Assembly: GCA_958298945.1 (NCBI GenBank)
Contig: OY282605.1
Span: 109,922,267-109,986,266 of the forward strand
Direction: 5' to 3'
From: Atherix ibis
Taxonomy: Eukaryota; Arthropoda; Insecta; Diptera; Athericidae
Length of the DNA: 64,000 bases
Position 1 is the stretch's first letter. Every line of letters starts with the position of its first letter. Positions 24,806 to 36,150 of this stretch are shown here, piece after piece. The notes beneath the pieces were generated by a model, which was given only the letters and a program-made list of their open reading frames with translations, was not told where the DNA came from and did no database searches. Made by a program: the position numbers and the translations under genes.

Positions 24806-25625
24806 TATAATATATTATTTAACGTGGCATATTTGTCTTTCAACTTAAATGCAAGAGTCACCTACGACCATAAGGATTGAGTGACGCTCAATCAACGCAC
24901 CACCATTACTGTCAGTTTACAGCCAGTAACCAGTTACAAGCTGATTACTCCATTTGTTAGTGGCGAGGACTATCTAAGCTTCTACTGTCATAAGCAGTGA
25001 CAGCGCCCGAGATAATTGCTAGTATCTCCCACCAGCGATCCGTAGATCATACCCACGTATGGGTATTAACCATAGCCACTACGTTGTTGCCTAAAGCGCC
25101 TCACCAATGTCGGGCACAGTGTGTTCCAACACCATGGCGCACCCCGACTCCCGTAGTACCATTTTTTGTTTTAAGAGTACTTCGGTTTGTACTCCTCTCA
25201 TTGAGCTACGGTAAGGAGTCTTGTAAATCCCTAAGCACCGCTAAGCCAGCTCAGGTACGCGGGTTCGCCAAAATAATTGGAATCGACCTTAGTCTTTCAC
25301 CCGGTTATAGCCACCTTGCGTGCCATTCACACACTCATTTACGCACCATTCTCGCTCTCTTCTCAAAAAGTGTCACCGCAACTCTATTCAGGCATTCATA
25401 CCATTCCCCTACAGGCCACAATCAATGAGAAGGTGCTTGGCACTATCCCTCACAAAGGCATCTAGCTTCCGCATCCAGAACATGCCTGTACAGGAACTCA
25501 TTCATACTGTCATGTCCCTAGACCCAAGGTATAGATCAAATTCAAACCCATACGAAGATGCAAAGCACACATCCGAAATGAACATGTGCATCCATCTGCC
25601 ATTCACACTCTCATGCTGAATGTCC
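24806..25625 (-). mobile_element. 5'-truncated non-LTR retrotransposon, 3' end, copy 2
   Basis: Inverted partner of 15598-16503. Its 3' end (low coordinates) has the same terminal CACGTTAAATAATAT block. The 3' UTR includes a longer version of the hairpin, ATACCCATACGTGGGTAT, near 25050-25070. The coding part (25300-25620) matches the ORF2 tail of copy 1, including the segment for GRWMHMFI and the CxC knuckle, but is broken by indels. The 5' truncation near 25625 abuts an older transposase relic. Plus-strand open frames here are shadows. Confidence 0.82.
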
Positions 25626-25689
25626 TCATTCATAACCAAACAACCAGCAAGCGGGATGCCCCGCCGTAGACGGTAGTGTATGCTTCCAT

Positions 25690-26045
25690 GCAGATCTTAT
25701 CGGCAAGCTGACATCAGCACAGATAATGTTCAAGTTCATATTGACTTATTGGCTCCAAAAAAAATTCTGTTATCATCGCTCGATACATCTCGCCATTGAT
25801 AATTATCGTCACACAAAAGCAGATAGTAAGTTTTTCTGAATGCAAAGGAAGCTCCTTTGCCATTGCTTTTCGTCCCAGCTCTGAACATTTTGCTCGTTTG
25901 TACAGCAACCCAGGCAAAAATGCACTTCATCGCTGAAATTTTTTTTTCAAAGGCCCAGTCATTGAAAGCTAGATGGGACTCGTATCCTTGTGTATCCTTA
26001 AAAATATATTTTCGATCTTGCATGTTTTCTTCTTTTTTGTTAGCC
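25690..26045 (-). pseudogene. Tc1/mariner-like transposase relic (NWPPRS family), central part
   Basis: Minus-strand segments in two frames: FSDEVHFCLGCCTNEQNVQSW (relatives IFSDEAHFxLNGYVNKQNxRxW, first catalytic Asp kept), then PLHSEKLTICFCVTI, then NGEMYRAMITEFFLEPISQYELE (relatives VNGxRYRxMITDFFWPELDxxDLE). It ends before the QQDGA block, where the non-LTR fragment begins, so that element may have inserted here. Confidence 0.7.
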
Positions 26046-26156
26046 CACTGATTTAATTCTACAAATGGTTCAGTGTTATTATTTTATGATGAGTTGATAG
26101 TTTAGATACTTTCAACCAAAAAAAAAGAATATTTATCTACAGAATACAGCAGGTGG

Positions 26157-26285
26157 GGTTTTCTACATAGTCTAGAAATACTGAAATGGGAAACACAGAA
26201 ATAGTTGTTAAAAACTATTTCTAGATAGTTTTTAATAACAATTTCAGTGTTTCCCATTTCAATATTTCCAGACGATGTAGAAACC
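26157..26285. repeat. long imperfect palindrome, ~58 bp arms
   Basis: The left arm 26161-26218 and right arm about 26225-26283 are reverse complements with several mismatches and small indels. They contain GAAATGGGAAACAC and its complement GTGTTTCCCATTTC. The loop is only about 6 bp. It sits inside or at the edge of a minus-strand mariner relic and replaces its downstream coding sequence. Confidence 0.85.
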
Positions 26286-26740
26286 CTCCCTTTTTTACCA
26301 TTTAATCAGCTGTTTGACGTTACTCGGCTTCAACTTGTATGGCACCCAATGTCGTTGCTTTTTGGTCATTTCAAGGCTTTCAAACGATGGAAAATTAATT
26401 GTTGTGTCAAGCTTAATGCATCTACAAGTTCTTGTTGCATTTGACATGGGTCTTCATCCAGTAATACCTACAATTCTGCGTCTTCAAACTTTCGGAACGC
26501 GTTGTCTTCCACGTTAAAATCATTACTTTTGTATCGTTAGTAGATACACATACATTAGTAAGAATATCATTACTCGCAACATATTTTCTTACTAATGTAT
26601 GTGTAAACCTCACCATTAGGTTCTATAATCATTCGACGCGCCTTTGCCGCATATTTTTTCTAATTGTAGGCAAATGACGCTTATTTGGCTTAAATTTCAA
26701 TATTTTCACGCACAAAAGAATATATAACGGCGATAAAAAC
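26286..26740 (-). pseudogene. mariner transposase relic, DNA-binding half
   Basis: Minus-strand reading with shifts: VEDNAFRKFEDAEL, LLDEDPCQMQQELVDALSLTQQ, FHRLKALK, then in another frame KKQRHWVPYKLKP. Relatives have LxALLDEDPxQTQxELAxxLxVTQQ followed by GxWVPYELKP, the second helix-turn-helix and the linker before the catalytic core. The core itself is absent, replaced by the palindrome at 26157-26285. A second small palindrome lies within it at 26546-26604. Confidence 0.72.
26546..26604. repeat. perfect inverted repeat, 18 bp arms, 23 bp spacer
   Basis: Arms 26546-26563 and 26587-26604 (ACACATACATTAGTAAGA and complement) match in all positions. Confidence 0.88.
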
Positions 26741-26744
26741 TCAC

Positions 26745-28012
26745 AAATGTAAAAGAGTTTTTGACAGATGCCTAAGCTAACAATTTGATGTTTCTGATCT
26801 GATATTTTGGACCAGCATTTGCTGCTGGCACCATCTATTAGAAAAGGGTGGTTTCAAAATTTTACTCGCAATATTTTGTAAGTATTCGTTATAATATATA
26901 AACTGTTTCTAAATTGGAATCAGTAATAAACCATACCAACCAAGACCACCGGAAAATTTATAAATCAAAATTTAGAAAAGAAAAAATGTTTTCGAAAATC
27001 ACTAAAAGTTACTCATTTTTTTGTACGTACTCACAATTTGGTGTAACATTTAGAAAAGTTTGCTTCGGCACGCATGGATTTAATTCAAACTGCATTGAAA
27101 AAAAAGTTTCCTTTACAAATGCAATATATTGTAATTCTTCCCTTTTTTCTATTTACTTGTAATTAAATTGACCGTATGAGCTGTTCAGTTCTTTATGGCT
27201 TAACTTTCGATGGGAAGATTTACTTCTTTTAAAGTTATATTGTAGTAAAATTGAATTTTTGGAAACCTATATTATTTTACTATGCACCGATCAATCCAAA
27301 TGCTGATTGAGTTTAAAGGCAATTAGTCTTTCCCAGTAAATATATAATAATATTAAATATAATTAGATTACCCCTTTTTCTTTCAGTAGAGAACTGCTAA
27401 ATTTCCACCTTTTCTATTTAAATAAATTAATAGTAGAACGCTTGAGTTCATTTTGAATTCTTATTCTTTATTACAAAAATCTTCCTATTTATACATAAAT
27501 TTAAAATTAAGTATATGATGAGAATGCATTATACATAACCAAATTGCCATCGATGAGCAAGAAAATCAATAAATTTTAACAAGTAATTTGAAACATATGC
27601 GCCATCACTATATAATATTATTATTAGTTGCAAAAAAAATACTCTTGAAATTGTGGAATCTCTTGGTTTAAGTACACTTAGGCCAGAATCATTGATTAGT
27701 CACTTATGATTACCACCGTGGAAGAATAAATAATAAATGAATACCCTCTTAAGGTAATAACTCATTCATATTTAATACGTATACTCTGAGTATATATTTA
27801 AGTAGTTCAGTTATCTTTTACACTTGTGATCTCAAAATTTTCCATTTTTGTTTTTGTATCGTCAATTCCATTTAATGTTATTTTTCTTTCTGAATTTGAC
27901 AAACAAAACCCAATAAAACTAAAATTCTTCTAGAAATAAAAAAAATTAATTCATAATGTTACGATACCAGGTAGATTCGATGGAAAGAGTAAAAGACAAC
28001 AATTTATTTGTA
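26745..28012. other. spacer, nothing recognised
   Basis: AT-rich. The 82-codon frame at 26914-27162 has no family resemblance. Confidence 0.5.
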
Positions 28013-28014
28013 TA

Positions 28015-29254
28015 CCAGAGGTATAAGCTTAAATCCGCTGTTTTTTAGTCAAAAAAGCACGTTTTTTTTCATAGAAAGCAAAAACAAATTTATACATAGT
28101 ACTTGCTCTCGCTAGCTATACATATTTCCCATCTCTCGAGCAATATGTGGATACCAAGCCAAAAAAATTCCTTCTGTTTCGAGGCAAAACCGAAGTGATC
28201 CTCTCAGCGAGCGCGTGGTCCATCGACGAATATAGGTGGTAGTCGGAAAGGGCCAGGTCTGGTGAATAAGCGGACTGGGGCAGCACCTCCCTATTGAGTG
28301 TCTCCAAGTAGTTTCGGACCATTTTTGAGGTTTGGGATGGTACGTTATCGTGGAGGAAAATCAGCTTGTCATCTCTTTGTTGATAATCCGTCCTTTTTGC
28401 ACGCAGAGCATGGTGCAATTTGATCAGTTGTTGGTGGTAGCGGTGGGCATTGACGGTTTCATTAGGTTTCAAAATCTCATAGTAGACGATACCCTGCTGA
28501 TCCCACCAAACGCACAGAGTCGTGTTCCGTCCGAAGCGATTTGGTCATGGGGAAGATGTTAATGCTTGGCCGGGATCAACCCACGATTTCTTACGTTTAG
28601 GATTCTCGAAATATATCCACTTTTCATTGTTGCCTGCCATAATCCGATGCAGGAAAGATTTCTTTTTTGTCTGGCGAGCAAGATTTCGCATGTGTTTTGA
28701 CGTCGCTCCATCTACCTTTCGTTCAATTCATGCGGCACCCATTTTCCGATCTTTTCAATCTTCCTCATGGCCCGCAGACGAATGGAAAGGGCTGGTTGAG
28801 TAGCACCCTATTGCTTTGCAAGCATTTTTTGCGATTGGGTATCGTCTTCGTCCAAAATAGCCTACATTTGATGGTCCTCAACCTTCCTAGGCCAACTTTC
28901 ACGCTTCTTGCCCCACAAGTAAAAATTGCCATCGTTGAACCGACAAAACCAATGTTTTCGGTAAAGCACTATCACCATAGGCCTCACTAAGCATTCGATG
29001 CGATTCGACAGCTGATTTCTTCAAATTAAAGCAGAAAAGCAGAGCTTCCCGCATATGCTCTTTTTCTGGCACAAAACTAGATATAATTACCAAAGGAAAA
29101 ATGTATGTTGTTGTACGAAATTGCTGACAATGTGCACTGATTAATGTTGACAGATGTCAAAATCATAAAAGAAAGTATGGCGTGTCCATGGTAGCTTAAT
29201 ACGCTCACTCACACCATCTATGACCAAACAGCGGATTTAAGCGCATACACCTGG
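28015..29254 (-). mobile_element. Mos1-like mariner (mauritiana group), copy B, both ends present
   Basis: A 1240 bp element on the minus strand. Its right (5') end reads CCAGGTGTATGCGCTTAAATC when reversed, extended by CGCTGTTTGGTCA. Its left end reads CCAGAGGTATAAGCTTAAAT. A TA lies at each side (28013-28014, 29255-29256). The terminal sequence and protein are shared with copy A at 42177-43216. Copy B keeps more of the C-terminus, whereas copy A has lost it. Neither can make a functional enzyme. Confidence 0.92.
28116..29087 (-). pseudogene. Mos1-like mariner transposase pseudogene, copy B
   Basis: On the minus strand the N-terminus is SSFVPEKEHMREALLFCFNLK but the expected ATG is ATA, so the start codon is lost. 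Frameshifts split the helix-turn-helix region. The first catalytic site, GDEKW in Mos1 (Asp156), reads GNNEKW here, so that acid is gone and a codon is inserted. The second (FLHDNVPS) and third (ALSDYHLY) Asp are kept. The tail ends GKYV, near the Mos1 C-terminus. Open frames on the opposite strand are shadows. Confidence 0.88.
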
Positions 29255-29256
29255 TA

Positions 29257-30285
29257 CAATGAAATCATATAAAAATTATGCAGCATCCACACAACACTTT
29301 ATTTAACGCCAAACAAATGCTATACAACTGACGTGCATCAACCTATTGCAATCGCTGTTCAGACTCAACTAATCCTAAAACTAAAACTAAAACTAAACTA
29401 AACTCTCTCAAACCGGTTTTCTGGAATCTTGTAGAACACGCCAGAGACATGCCACGTCACAACAATATTCTCTTTTTGTTTTGAAATGATTTGGTTTGGT
29501 TTTTTTTCTTGTGCTTTTAAACAAATTAATAGAAGAAAAAAAACAGAATGTGACTAAACACCAACACCATCATACGTAAATCTATCTTTTTTTTCTCTCT
29601 CTCTTTTTAAACCTATACGCAGTATTTTTATATTCTTCTCTAATTGCTTCTGTTGTTTAATTTCACTTTTGAAGTCTTCTTTTTTTCTGTTGATATTGAA
29701 CATTTTTCTACTTATTTTCTTTGTAATCCGACATATAATATGGCTGACTATTTTGTTACATTCTTAATTTCCTAATTAAAACTGAATTCTTTGATTTTTC
29801 TTATGCTTTGTTTTTTAATCCAATTTTTTTCTTCTTCGTACGTTATTTTCTAATTAAGCCAAATTGTGTTTCTTTTTCTCATTCTTTCTTCATTTAATTT
29901 TGAACAAAACGTATCTGGTAAAGCATTTTTTAGTTTATTGCTTACACTATAGAGTATAAGGATAGAGAGTTGCCATATATGTATACGAATTTTATTGAAG
30001 CTAAAAATATAATAGAATGGCAATGAAAGAAAACCTCCTCTGCCGATCCTTTCCCATCTTATAATTTAAAATTAACAAACGAACAACGTTGTTTTTAATA
30101 TATATAAAATGCTTTTAAATTAAAAAAAATATCCTTTTTTATTTTAAAAAATTATAATAATTCAATACAAATATAGGATTCGTTTCATGTTTCAGGTCGA
30201 AGTTTTCTTTTAATAGTTTTTAAATGAAATATAATTTATATTTTATTGATTGATTATATGATCCTTAGTATTATTTATAGAATAC
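29257..30285. other. spacer with simple repeat
   Basis: A short (CTAAAA)n tract lies at about 29371-29401. Upstream, 29281-29450 is less AT-rich but carries no readable protein. The rest is T-rich. Confidence 0.45.
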
Positions 30286-30289
30286 GAGG

Positions 30290-31177
30290 ACTGTCTTATG
30301 CCTGCTTCTGGATGCGGCCCAAAAGTGAGCTGTTTTAAGTACATATTTTTTAAATTTCTTTGAATTTTCGCATGTGGAAAAATGTTGTCCTTAAGCGTTG
30401 AGGTTGTGATTGATATATTAGTATAGATATCACCACCTTTTCACATTATTTGGCCGGGAAAATTATTTCTCAAAATTTGCATCGTAGTACACAAGTTCTG
30501 TACGCCTAATTGATCAAATTCGGGTAAAAGAAAGTTTTCCAAACATATCCCGAAAGCGGTCAACAGTAACTGTACAGCATTGCCTCCAGCATCCGCAAAG
30601 AAATATACACAATAATGCCGCCGGCCGAAATGCCGTACCAAATAGTTACTCTACGAGAGTATAGTGGTCTTTGGTGTATCAGTTGAGGGTTTTCAGTGCC
30701 CCAATAGTGGCTATTCTGTTTATAAACAAAGCCAGCTAAGTCGAAGTGTGCTTCGTCGGTCATAATGATATTTTGGCAAAAATAGTGTTCGTCTATACCG
30801 AGCACTCCAGTCTCGCCGACGTTCATGGCATGCAACTGTTGTGTCAATTCAATTTTTTAGGGGGAAATAAGCAAATTTTTTGAAGAATTTTTAACAAACA
30901 CGGCGTCGATGAGAGGTACACGGACGTTCAGCAGCACGCTGTCTCACTGCATCTTTCCAGGTATACGTTGGCTTAATTGTCGCCCAGTCTTCGCTTTATC
31001 TCCCAATGTATGCATATTTTTAAAATTATTCATTATACGCTGAATGCTTGATTTGCTCGGCATATGATTAACACAAAAAAACTCACATAATTTTCTCTAC
31101 GCATTCATAATTGAACAATTATTTAAATGAAATGTTTTAATAATTTCAATAAGTTGTTGCGGCGTTAAATGCTCCAT
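30290..31177 (-). pseudogene. Tc1/mariner-like transposase relic (NWPPRS family), near full span
   Basis: Starting at the minus-strand ATG 31175-31177 it reads MEHLTPQQLIEIIKTF, then a helix-turn-helix region (SIQRIMNNF), QRIPGK, ELTQQLHAMN, and NIIMTDEAHFDLAGFVYKQN with the first catalytic Asp kept. After this comes VTIWYGISAGGII, then FLLPEFDQL, TMQILRNNFPG and finally YTNISITTSTLKDNI. The QQDGA and NWPPRS...PLDYF blocks, carrying the second and third acids, are deleted. Stops and frameshifts are scattered. Ends were not identified. Confidence 0.78.
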
Positions 31178-31179
31178 AA

Positions 31180-32285
31180 TAAATTGTTTACAACTGTCAA
31201 ATTCCAACATACAAAAATCGACCTGAAATATAAAAACACTTTCGATTAAAAAAAAAACCTTTTATACAAATAGAAAAGTTGATAAACAATTTTTTTTAGC
31301 TGCTGTGCCTGACATCTATATTTCTAATTATGAGTTAATTTTTCCTTAAATTTGTTGTTTTAGCACATCGAATGTAAACAATCGAAACGTGCTGGTTCAT
31401 TTTTTTAATATTTTGCTTATTATTCTATAAAAAGTGGAATTATTGTAAAAAAAATAAGATCAAATAGTTAATATTAATATGAATAATAAATTTTAATAAT
31501 TTAATATATTAATAAATTTTCAGAAAATAAAGTATTTAGTTAAAAAGTGGTCAAAGTTATGAGAAAACTAAAGGTTCGCGAATTTTTTTTTCAGGTGAAT
31601 TATCAGTAAACACGAATTATATAATATATTTAAATAAAGGCTATATTTTCCTATTATTTAACTATTGTAATTTAAATTGTATTTTGAATGGTCTAAGAGC
31701 TTAAAAATCGAGAGAAAAAAATTCATGTGCAACATTGAATGTAAACAGACGATTAGTTGTGATCAGATTGATCTGTCAATGACGGGGCGTCTGATTGCTT
31801 TCCGATGGGGGTATTATTAGTTTTTTATTTCTGCATAGTCAATAATTTTACCTATTAATATACAATTTTCATATATATAAAAATATAAATCTATATATAT
31901 GGTGCCTAGGGAAAATCCAAGGTTAGTGTACTAAAAAATCATTCATAAGAATATAATTTTAAATTTATGAATTTTTATCCTAATATCAGTGAGTATTAAT
32001 AACTCAATGCTAAATACTATTCTAACTAAAATCCCAAGCTATTTATATTGGTAAATGATATGAGTTAATTTCTTCCTGATATATTTCCATAATTTAATCT
32101 AAAAAGTAAGTATTTTTATATGCAAATAAATTAATTCACGGAAAAAAAAAGTTTTATTTACTAACCATTTCGACTATCATTTTAAAAATGTGCGCCAAAG
32201 CAATTTGTACAAATATGTGAAAATGACGCCTTTGCGAAATATACAAAAAAAATGTGTGAGTAGCTTTAAGGTTGTATTCCGTCTT
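31180..32285. other. spacer, nothing recognised
   Basis: AT-rich. A small GC-richer patch at 31765-31815 has no clear identity. Confidence 0.45.
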
Positions 32286-32289
32286 TTGG

Positions 32290-32624
32290 CTTCAACTTGG
32301 CGCTTGAATTGTCTATCTTTATATTCCATAATCTAAGGTTTATTGGATCGACTGGCCCCCGAAATCTCTTAATTTGACCCCTCCCAATTTCTTCGTACTT
32401 GAAGGAAAGATGTACACTAACAAATCAACAACAACTTCGATGCTTAAGGACAACATTCAAAATGAAATTGCTAAAATAATACCAGAATTTTTGAAAATAT
32501 TATATAAAAATGTCCTTCAAAGTGCTCGCCATGTAATCAATCAATCAAATAAAATTATAAAATTGTATTTCATTTAAAAGTTATTAAAAAAAAAACTCCG
32601 ACCTGGAACATAAAACGCACCCTG
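32290..32624 (+). pseudogene. Tc1/mariner-like transposase C-terminus with terminal repeat
   Basis: The frame reads IDWPPKSLNLTPPNFFVLEG, then KMYTNKSTTTSMLKDNIQNEI, ending HVINQSNKIIKLYFI. This is the C-terminal third of the NWPPRS family. The third catalytic Asp (PLDFF) is Asn here (PPNFF). Some 50 bp downstream lies CGCACCCTGTA. Read in reverse this is TACAGGGTGCG, the start of a terminal inverted repeat typical of such elements, so the element's right edge is at 32624 next to a TA. The N-terminal two thirds are missing. Confidence 0.75.
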
Positions 32625-32626
32625 TA

Positions 32627-35035
32627 TAAGGAAATGGTGGTCAGTTCCTCATTGTTTCGTTGCTGTTTAATATTTTCTTTCCTCTTTGGTCTTCTGGTTC
32701 GGTTCCTCCCGGATGTTCTTCAGTTGTGTGCTTTTTTCTCTTTGTTCCGTTTGCCTCTTCTGGTTCATCCTGCTTTTTCTATTTCTTTTCTATTTCTTAA
32801 TTTTATATTACCTTTATTTTGTCACAATTGTTTTTTTATTCTTCTTTTCTTTCTCTAATTTAAAATAAACTGCTCTGTTTTCTTCTGCTCCTCGATTCTT
32901 TCTTTTCAGTTAATTTACTTCTCCATTAATTTAATGAACACTCAATAAAAAAAGGAAAACTCCTCTTTCGAGCATGCACCGATCGACATTTTCGGTGTTC
33001 ACTGATCAGTTTGGGTGATCGGTGAACACTGAAAATGTCGACTCTGACTCATCACTTTGGGTGAATCGCAACACCAGGGCTCCTCAACAAACTTTTACTA
33101 TCTGGTAGGAAAAATTTGATTTCTAAGTATAAAAAGGGCATTCATATTTACATTTGCGATAATATTTAATCTAGAAATGAATAGTACACGTATTTATTTC
33201 GACCAATTTGGTATTAATACGCATACGTAGTCGAAATCTTTTAAAAAAAAAACCGTATTATTTTTCTGTAATTTGCAATTTATTTCATATTTACCCCTCC
33301 CCCCTCACTACTAAAGAAAACTTAAATATTTGATTAACAAGAAATGATAGCTATTATAATTAATTTATTAATGAACCCATTAAAGTTAAGTAACTACAAT
33401 TTTACCCAAATCTCTTTGCTTCGAAAATAATTTACAATAATTTAATGGAGGCACTCATACTCAAGCAAGTAGAAAATCAAATTAGAAAATCATTTATTTT
33501 CGAATATCATTAAGTTGATTGTCCTTTTATGAAAGCATTGAAATTCAAATTGGTTCAAGGCTATTTAAAGTAGATTTTATAGTCGTCTATGGCCTACTAT
33601 CATCTGGTACTTATTACAATGAATTTCTATAATCACTAGTGCTGAATAGTAAAGGCTTTTGCCTCAAGTCTTTTTCAATCAAAAATAGAAAAAAAGAGGA
33701 AAAAACAACTTTTCGAAAAAGAGATTTATTTCCATAAGAAAAAAGTTGTCCTACTTTTATATGCTAAGTTTTCTTTTCTTATTCCATATTTCATATTTAA
33801 AGAAAAAAAAACTGTCTTAAGTATATTAAGGTCATTTTTATTCAACCAAAAACCAGACAGGCGGTCATAATATAAAAATCCATCCAGAAACACCGTTCAC
33901 TAAATATGTAGTAACACAGAACAATAATTTTTCAGGATATTGATAATCATGATAGGATATTTTATATGAAAACGATTCCATTTCTTTTTTATTTTTGTTT
34001 TAATTCGATTTTTTACTCCATCATGAATCACAAATGATAAATGATAATTTTTCCACTCTTATTGTTGTACTAGAAAACAAATTATGCATGTCTGCTGAAC
34101 ACCCGCATTTATCGGGAGAAATTTTCGAGAGGAAAAAACTGAATAGTAAAGTAGACTAACGCTTTAAGGAAGTCCTTTTTTTCCTTTTATATCAGAGTTA
34201 GACACTCCTTACAAAAGTACAAAATAGGAGCGAAAAAAAACATTTCAAATTCAGGGTTATATGAAAATTTATGCAAAACTTTACAAAGTTTCATTCCATA
34301 TTTTACTTATATTGAGATGTGTTGGGATACAAGGAAATATCCACGTGCACACATACGATCGTATTTAACTAAAAATGGTAAACAGACCGTAAATTCTTTT
34401 ATCAGTTGTAAAAAAGGGGGTGTATTTCCATATTTACTTTTTGTTATTTATTCATTTTTTTTACCCGTTATATTGTAAAAAATATCACCCCAATCCGAGT
34501 AAAATTTTCCCTTATAATTTTATGATGAAAACTTTCAAAGTTATTTAAAAAAAATATATAATAATTCACATATTTTTTTTTGGTATGTTTGGACGTTGAT
34601 AAACATTGAATTTTGATCAGGATTTTTTGTGGTGTAACACAAACAAGGATAAATGGTATTATTTTAATTTGTTTTTTTTTCTTCTCTTCAGTTTCTATTA
34701 AAAGTTATTCGACAATAGATTTTTATAAGTTTTATCTTTTATTGCCTAAAGAATAAAATGGGAAAAATTGGTGTAAGAAAAAAGCTTTTTATAGCAAAGC
34801 TATTACAAAAAAAATAGTGATTTTCGAATGGGAAAAAAATATGACATTTTTATGGTACAGAAAAAAACCATTCATTTTATCATTACTTCAAAAGCATGGA
34901 TTGGTGGGAAAAAAATTTATGGATTTTTTATATTCTATTCGTATAATTTGACATTTTTTTAAAAAGACGAGTACACATCGAAGGATAAATAATCTATAAA
35001 ATAGTATAAATATTATGTTCTCTAAGTAGTTAATT
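32627..35035. other. spacer, T-rich low-complexity and a palindrome
   Basis: The open frames at 32634-32868 are Phe/Leu-rich products of a pyrimidine-rich tract and are not genes. The remainder is AT-rich DNA without recognisable content, apart from the palindrome at 32983-33041. Confidence 0.5.
32983..33041. repeat. palindrome, 26 bp arms, 7 bp loop
   Basis: Arms 32983-33008 and 33016-33041 (TCGACATTTTC...TGATCA) pair with two mismatches. Just downstream, CTTTGGGTGAATCGC echoes the loop region GTTTGGGTGATCG as a direct repeat. Confidence 0.88.
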
Positions 35036-35039
35036 AACA

Positions 35040-35500
35040 AATAATAGATGCTGAGGTTTATATTGCCCGTATTATGACTACTTTGAAATTACCAGTATTA
35101 TGACTACATACGAGTATAACGAAATATTGTTATGAACAATTGTTGACGAATTAAAGTGCACGAAATTTTAGTATGCACGAACTTTGGGAAAAGGAGTGCA
35201 CGGACCTGTTCGTACACATATCGTATGGTGTATCGTTTCTATGCTTCCGCACGAGTCAAAAAGTGCATGCGACGATCGCGCAACATTGTCAAATGTGAAT
35301 TTTGGTCGCTCGCCATTTGATTTTCGACGCGGTGAGTTCTTCTGTGAGTAATTCTTTGTTATTTCATTTTCGAAGTGAGATGGAAAATATTGTAGCACTT
35401 ATTTGTACTAGTAAAAATGGAGGAGTCACAAGAAGTAGATGCTGTTCAGATAAGTGTGTATCTTATGTAGAAAGAAAGAGTAATATATATAACAGGTGAT
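35040..35500 (+). other. GC-richer block, possible 5' exon or promoter region
   Basis: This block is less AT-rich than its surroundings and contains repeated GTGCACG/ATGCACG words at 35155-35205. A donor-like GCGGTGAGT lies at 35328-35336. Downstream an ATG at about 35418 is in the context AAAAATGGAGGAGTC and opens a short frame (MEESQEVDAVQIS). These could be the start of a host or transposon transcript. No downstream coding exon could be linked, so this is a guess from composition and signals. Confidence 0.25.
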
Positions 35501-35532
35501 TTTTTAATTGTTTGGTTTTTAATTTTTCAACA

Positions 35533-35855
35533 AAAGCATAAGAAATTTTGAAAAATATACTTTTTGAAGATTATTTTTGTAAATGTTGGCCATGAATGAC
35601 TACGTTTTAAGTGATCGGTCCAAGCATCTTGGCTGGTATCTCGCTAATGGCACATGTAATGTTGTCTTCCAAGGCTGCAAGTGATAAGTTTCTTGTAAGC
35701 ATAAGAAATTTTATTTACTTTTTGAAGATTATTTTTGTAAATGTTGGCCATGAATGACTACGTTTTAAGTGATCGGTCCAAGCATCTTGGCTGGTATCTC
35801 GCTAATGGCACATGTAATGTTGTCTTCCAAGGCTGCAAGTGATGCTGGTTTATCG
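35533..35855. repeat. tandem duplication, 158 bp period, two copies
   Basis: TTTTTGAAGATTATTTTTG begins at 35561 and again at 35719. The two copies are near identical through GGCTGCAAGTGAT and both also carry GCATAAGAAATTTT upstream. They hold the C-terminal coding part of the transposase relic. High identity implies a recent duplication. Confidence 0.92.
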
Positions 35856-36150
35856 GCATAGACCCATTAAAAATATTCTAGAGGCATTAAATCTCACGAT
35901 CTTGGCAGCCAACTCACCTATCCGAAACGTGAGATAAATCGCCCACCGAACTCATCTGTCAATATGTCCATTGTTTCATGTGCTGTTAGGCATGTAGCGC
36001 CGTCTTCTTAAAACCACATGTCGACCAAATGCAGTTCTTACATTTTGGAAATAAAAAAGTTCGAAATCATCGTGCGATAGCGGGCACTATTGGCGGTAAC
36101 CTTGCAGCCAATGTTATCTTTCAAGAAATACGGACCTATGACTTTCTAAG

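Noticed and set aside
25277..25619. Plus-strand frames of 62-143 codons
   Set aside because: Antisense to the minus-strand non-LTR 3' end; the sense strand matches the copy at 15.6 kb.
32634..32868. Hydrophobic open frames resembling a small membrane protein
   Set aside because: They come from a pyrimidine-rich low-complexity tract and overlap in two frames with the same bias.
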